From NCBI GenBank assembly GCA_030837825.1, contig JAUQYB010000104.1, forward strand, positions 1-64,000: DNA of 64,000 nt, given 5' to 3'. This DNA comes from Albidovulum sp. Lineage in GTDB: Bacteria; Pseudomonadota; Alphaproteobacteria; Rhodobacterales; Rhodobacteraceae. Position numbers and translations under genes: made by a program. How positions within the stretch are numbered: the first letter of the stretch is position 1; each line of letters starts with the position of its first letter. Under the pieces are notes generated by a model. It worked only from the letters and a program-made list of their open reading frames with translations, searched no databases and was not told where the DNA came from. Positions 60,918-64,000 of the stretch are shown piece after piece.

Positions 60918-61649
60918 GTGATCGCGTTCCGGGAGATCAACGATACCGAGCCAGCGCTGGCGCATTCACCGCTGGTGCGCGGGGTCGAGAAGACGTTTGC
61001 CTGGATCGGTGAGCATGGCGGCATCCCCCTGACGCCGTCCAAGGCGTTCAAGCGGGTCTTCGTGCACTGGGCCGCGGCAGAGTTCGACTGGCCCGGCCAC
61101 ACCGAGGCGGACCTCTTCGCCGTCAACAAGGTGCTGAACGAGCCTGACTTCGCCCCGCTTATGGTGCTGCACGACCTGATGATCGCGATGAAGCTCGGGC
61201 GGCACTACAAGGGTGAGTTCCGCCTGACCAAGACCGGCCAGGCGCTGACGGGCCATCCCGGCCGGATTTTCGGCACGGTCGTCCCGTTCTTCTTGTTCCG
61301 GATCAACCACGCCAGCATGTCGCGGTTCGACGACGCGCCGATCCTGGGCAACTGGGACGTGTTCCTGAACGTGCTCAACGTCGAGACCGAGGACGGCGCC
61401 ACGGGCACGCACCTCCGCCGCGTGTTCTTCGGCGAGCCCGAGACAGGACCTCTCCCACGGTACGACGAGGTGATGGGCCAGCTCTACATCCAGGTGTTGC
61501 GTCCGCTCTGCTGGGCGGGCCTGTTGCAGCAGGAGCGGGGAACGGCCAGCTATCGCTTCGAGGAGGCGGTGTTCATGAAGACGCCGCTCTGGAGATCGGC
61601 GCTGGTTCTAGACACCGATGCACAGGTCGCGCCGGCGACACGTCACTGA
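60918..61649 (+). CDS. Repressor-linked protein, unknown function
   Basis: 243 residues from a GTG right after the repressor stop, so co-transcribed with it. It is helical with conserved-looking tryptophans (VRGVEKTFAWIGEHGGI, VFVHWAAAEFDWPG, PLCWAGLLQQERG). No catalytic motif. Co-expression in the lysogen suggests a maintenance, immunity or exclusion role. Confidence 0.6.
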   Translation: MIAFREINDTEPALAHSPLVRGVEKTFAWIGEHGGIPLTPSKAFKRVFVHWAAAEFDWPGHTEADLFAVNKVLNEPDFAPLMVLHDLMIAMKLGRHYKGEFRLTKTGQALTGHPGRIFGTVVPFFLFRINHASMSRFDDAPILGNWDVFLNVLNVETEDGATGTHLRRVFFGEPETGPLPRYDEVMGQLYIQVLRPLCWAGLLQQERGTASYRFEEAVFMKTPLWRSALVLDTDAQVAPATRH

Positions 61650-61748
61650 TGCTCCGCCGGTTCCTATCCTCTGCGCAGGATTACGCGGGAATCCCATAAG
61701 TCTTTGAATCCGATTGTTTTCGGAGGGTGCGCGGGTAGCGTTTCCCTC

Positions 61749-61976
61749 ATGCGAAACGTGCCGACAAATCCACAGCGGGGTTCAAACCCGCTGCCGCCCG
61801 ACCAGATGACCCCCGCCGAGCGCCGCGCCGAGTTGTGCGGCCTGCTGGCGCTCGGGCTGGTCCGACTTCGACTGCGGGAAGAGGGCGAACCTTCTGACGA
61901 TACTGGAGAAATTCGCCTACACTCTCCGGCCGACCGATGCCGTCATGCAACTCCAACTTACCGGAGACCCGCATGA
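61749..61976 (+). CDS. Small protein of the DUF2924-recombinase cassette
   Basis: 75 residues with TPAERRAELCGLLALGLVRL, a short helical motif often found just before DUF2924 genes. The ATG at 61749 is taken; the TTG at 61704 is less likely. It overlaps DUF2924 by 4 bp. Confidence 0.65.
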   Translation: MRNVPTNPQRGSNPLPPDQMTPAERRAELCGLLALGLVRLRLREEGEPSDDTGEIRLHSPADRCRHATPTYRRPA

Positions 61977-62425
61977 CGACCCACGATCCCATTCCCGCTC
62001 GCCTGGCTGCGCTGAAGACCGCCACGACGCCTGAACTGAAGGCGCAGTGGCGTGATCTGTTCGACAGCGAGCCGCCGCCGTTCAACCGACGCTACCTGGA
62101 GAGCCGGCTGGCCTATCGCATCCAGGAACTCGCCTATGGCGGGCTGAAACCCGAGACCGTCCGGCGGCTGGAGCGGCTCGGCGAGGAACTGGACGGCGGC
62201 GACCGAAAGAAGAGCCGCGTCCGCGCCGACGCCATGCCCATCGCCGGCACGCGGCTGATCCGCGAATGGCAGGGTTTCGAGCACGTCGTCACCGTGACCA
62301 CGGACGGCTTCGAGTGGCAGGGACGGCCCTACAGGTCGCTATCGGCCATCGCCCGTGCCATCACTGGCACGCGCTGGAACGGCTGGGTGTTCTTCGGCCT
62401 GAAGAACCGGAGGGCGCGGACATGA
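61973..62425 (+). CDS. DUF2924 domain protein
   Basis: 150 residues. Signature RRYLESRLAYRIQELAYGG, then TRLIREWQG and WNGWVFFGL. DUF2924 genes are regularly paired with the serine recombinase downstream in alphaproteobacterial prophages and islands. It is probably an accessory of recombination, for example a directionality or DNA-binding partner. ATGA overlaps on both sides. Confidence 0.8.
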   Translation: MTTHDPIPARLAALKTATTPELKAQWRDLFDSEPPPFNRRYLESRLAYRIQELAYGGLKPETVRRLERLGEELDGGDRKKSRVRADAMPIAGTRLIREWQGFEHVVTVTTDGFEWQGRPYRSLSAIARAITGTRWNGWVFFGLKNRRART

Positions 62426-63747
62426 CGAAGGCGCCGGCAAAATCAGGAATGATCCGGAAACAGCGCTGTGCAATCTACACGCGCAAGTCTTCCGAGGAAG
62501 GGTTGGAGCAGGAGTTCAACTCGCTCCACGCCCAACGCGAGTCATGCGAGGCCTTCATCGCTAGCCAGCGATCCGAGGGATGGGTGCTCGTCCGCGATCA
62601 GTATGACGACGGCGGCATCTCGGGCGGGACGTTGGAACGCCCAGGCCTGCAGCGGCTGCTGGAGGACATCGAGGACGGGCTGGTCGACGTGGTCGTGGTC
62701 TACAAGATCGACCGGCTCAGCCGCTCGCTGGCTGACTTCGCCAAGCTGGTCGAGGTGTTCGACCGGAACGGCGTGACGTTCGTCTCGGTGACGCAGTCCT
62801 TCAACACGACCACCTCCATGGGCCGGCTGACGCTGAACATCCTGCTGTCCTTCGCCCAGTTCGAGCGCGAAGTGACCGCCGAGCGCATCCGCGACAAGGT
62901 CGCAGCCAGCCGGAAGAAGGGGATATGGATGGGCGGGGTGCCGCCCTACGGATATCGCGTCGAGAACCGCAAGCTGGTTGTGGACGAAGAAACCGCAGAG
63001 CATGTCCGCTGGATCTTCGCCCGCTTCCTCGAGATCGGATCGGGGACGGAACTGTCCCGCGAGGTCGCGAAGCGCGGCATCCGCACGCCCCGCGGCAACC
63101 GGATCGACAAGAAGTACCTGTATCGGATGCTGAACAACCGCGCCTATATTGGCGAGGCGGTCCACAAGGGCGAGAGCTATCCCGGCGAGCACGACGCCAT
63201 CATCGACCGCGAGACGTGGGACCGGGTGCATGCTATCCTGCAGGAGAGCCCGCGCAAGCGGGCGATGCGGACCCGCGCCGAGACGCCCGCGCTGCTGAAG
63301 GGGCTGCTGTTCGGACCGGACGGCGCGGCCTTCTCGCCGACGCACACCCGCAAGGGCGACCGGCTCTACCGCTACTACGTCAGCCAGACGGTGCTGAAGC
63401 ACGGCGCGGGGGCCTGTCCGGTCGGCCGAGTCCCCGCCGCCGAGATCGAGGCGGCCGTCATAGACCAGCTCCGCGTCGTGTTTCGCCAGCCGGAGATCGT
63501 TGCAGGAACGTGGAAGGCCGCGCGCGCACGCGCCGACGACATCACCGAGGCAGACGCCCGCGCGGCGCTGCAGCAGCTCGATCCGCTGTGGGACGAACTG
63601 TTCCCAGCCGAGCAGGCCCGCATCGTCGCGCTTCTGGTCGAGCGCGTCGATATCGGCACGAACGGGCTGAACGTCCGGCTCCGGATGGACGGCCTCAGCA
63701 GCCTCGCGCGAGAGATGCTGGCTGGCGGCATCGAGGCGGCCGCATGA
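62422..63747 (+). CDS. Serine recombinase, prophage integrase candidate
   Basis: 441 residues from the ATG overlapping the DUF2924 stop. YTRKSSEEG carries the catalytic serine (S23); VYKIDRLSRSL and FAQFEREVTAERI are the conserved resolvase blocks; then a recombinase DNA-binding domain and a zinc-ribbon-like part. No tyrosine integrase is seen in the window, so this enzyme is the best candidate for integration and excision. Confidence 0.88.
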   Translation: MTKAPAKSGMIRKQRCAIYTRKSSEEGLEQEFNSLHAQRESCEAFIASQRSEGWVLVRDQYDDGGISGGTLERPGLQRLLEDIEDGLVDVVVVYKIDRLSRSLADFAKLVEVFDRNGVTFVSVTQSFNTTTSMGRLTLNILLSFAQFEREVTAERIRDKVAASRKKGIWMGGVPPYGYRVENRKLVVDEETAEHVRWIFARFLEIGSGTELSREVAKRGIRTPRGNRIDKKYLYRMLNNRAYIGEAVHKGESYPGEHDAIIDRETWDRVHAILQESPRKRAMRTRAETPALLKGLLFGPDGAAFSPTHTRKGDRLYRYYVSQTVLKHGAGACPVGRVPAAEIEAAVIDQLRVVFRQPEIVAGTWKAARARADDITEADARAALQQLDPLWDELFPAEQARIVALLVERVDIGTNGLNVRLRMDGLSSLAREMLAGGIEAAA

Positions 63748-64000
63748 ACCGTGGAGCGACGATCCCCGAGACGGTGACGCTCCACGTGCCCTTCCGCGTC
63801 GTGAAGCGCGGCGGGCGGAAGGAGATGCAGTTGCCGGAGGGCGCCACGCACTCACGGCGCGCGGACAGCACGCTCGTCAAGGCGCTGGCCCGCGCTTTCC
63901 GGTGGAAACGGATGCTGGAGTCGGGCGAGTTCGCCACCGTCGCCGAACTGGCCGAGCGCGAGGGCATCGCGGCCTCCTACATGACCCGTGTCCTGCGCCT
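63744..64000 (+). CDS. Third cassette protein, partial at the window end
   Basis: The ATGA overlap at 63744 shows it is coupled to the recombinase. It runs off the end after 85 codons. The last part (FATVAELAEREGIAASYMTR) is a resolvase-type HTH. Probably a DNA-binding partner in the integration cassette. Confidence 0.65.
   Translation, partial: MNRGATIPETVTLHVPFRVVKRGGRKEMQLPEGATHSRRADSTLVKALARAFRWKRMLESGEFATVAELAEREGIAASYMTRVLR

Noticed and set aside
62266..62421. Longer N-terminus of the serine recombinase
   Set aside because: These codons overlap the DUF2924 gene; the ATG at 62422 with ATGA coupling and normal family length is the better start.

Overview
The window is high-GC (about two thirds G+C) with codon use and gene families typical of Rhodobacterales (a Rhodobacter/Paracoccus-type alphaproteobacterium). 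It holds two blocks: a plus-strand anti-phage defence island (about 450-16,910) and a large prophage (about 17,075 to at least 62,000) whose late genes run on the minus strand.

Defence island. First comes a two-gene unit resembling Druantia type III: a 1,086-residue DruH-like protein followed by a very large DEAH helicase with a C-terminal DUF1998 region (DruE-like). The helicase reading frame is broken by one in-frame amber codon at 7743-7745 but stays open to 9791. After a 584-bp stretch with no convincing gene comes an ATG-A-overlapping pair: an 1,845-residue protein with an ORC/STAND-like P-loop ATPase near residues 1183-1294, and a 332-residue protein ending in an RNALAH (Rx4H) motif, the catalytic signature of HEPN ribonucleases. 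I do not recognise this ATPase-HEPN pair as a named system; it is the best candidate here for something undescribed.

Prophage, read in the direction of the main minus-strand transcription (right to left). At the right edge are plus-strand genes: a CI-like repressor, a partner gene, and a small ORF / DUF2924 / serine recombinase cassette. A divergent operator region (60123-60238) separates them from the early genes: HTH protein, Sak4-like ATPase, DUF669-like SSB, DUF6511, PD-(D/E)XK nuclease, RecD/Dda-like helicase, and a Toprim-VapE primase-helicase. Next come RuvC, DUF6362, a ParB-domain DNA methyltransferase and a cytosine methyltransferase with an out-of-frame gene nested in it. The lambda-type packaging and head genes follow (small and GpA-type large terminase, gpW-like, portal, ClpP-like protease, decoration protein, major capsid protein E), then a tail module whose distal half resembles the Rhodobacter gene transfer agent (DUF2460, DUF2163, NlpC/P60 peptidase, megatron TIM-barrel protein). 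Lysis genes and a DUF2793 tail fibre end the block.

Plus-strand cargo is inserted at five points in the late and middle region: a large PD-(D/E)XK-like nuclease (46793-49960), a DUF3489 pair (40877-41829), two small proteins sharing a C-terminal motif (31650-32908) and a VapBC toxin-antitoxin pair (28874-29466). Two non-coding repeat arrays (AGGTTGGGAC at 46224-46520; TGGACYCCGG at 44544-44802) flank the RuvC cluster.

Several genes carry apparent single lesions: amber in the helicase, an indel in the i-spanin and an indel in DUF2163. These are either real decay or sequencing errors. By contrast, the tail-chaperone frame change sits on a canonical A AAA AAC slippery heptamer and is almost certainly programmed.
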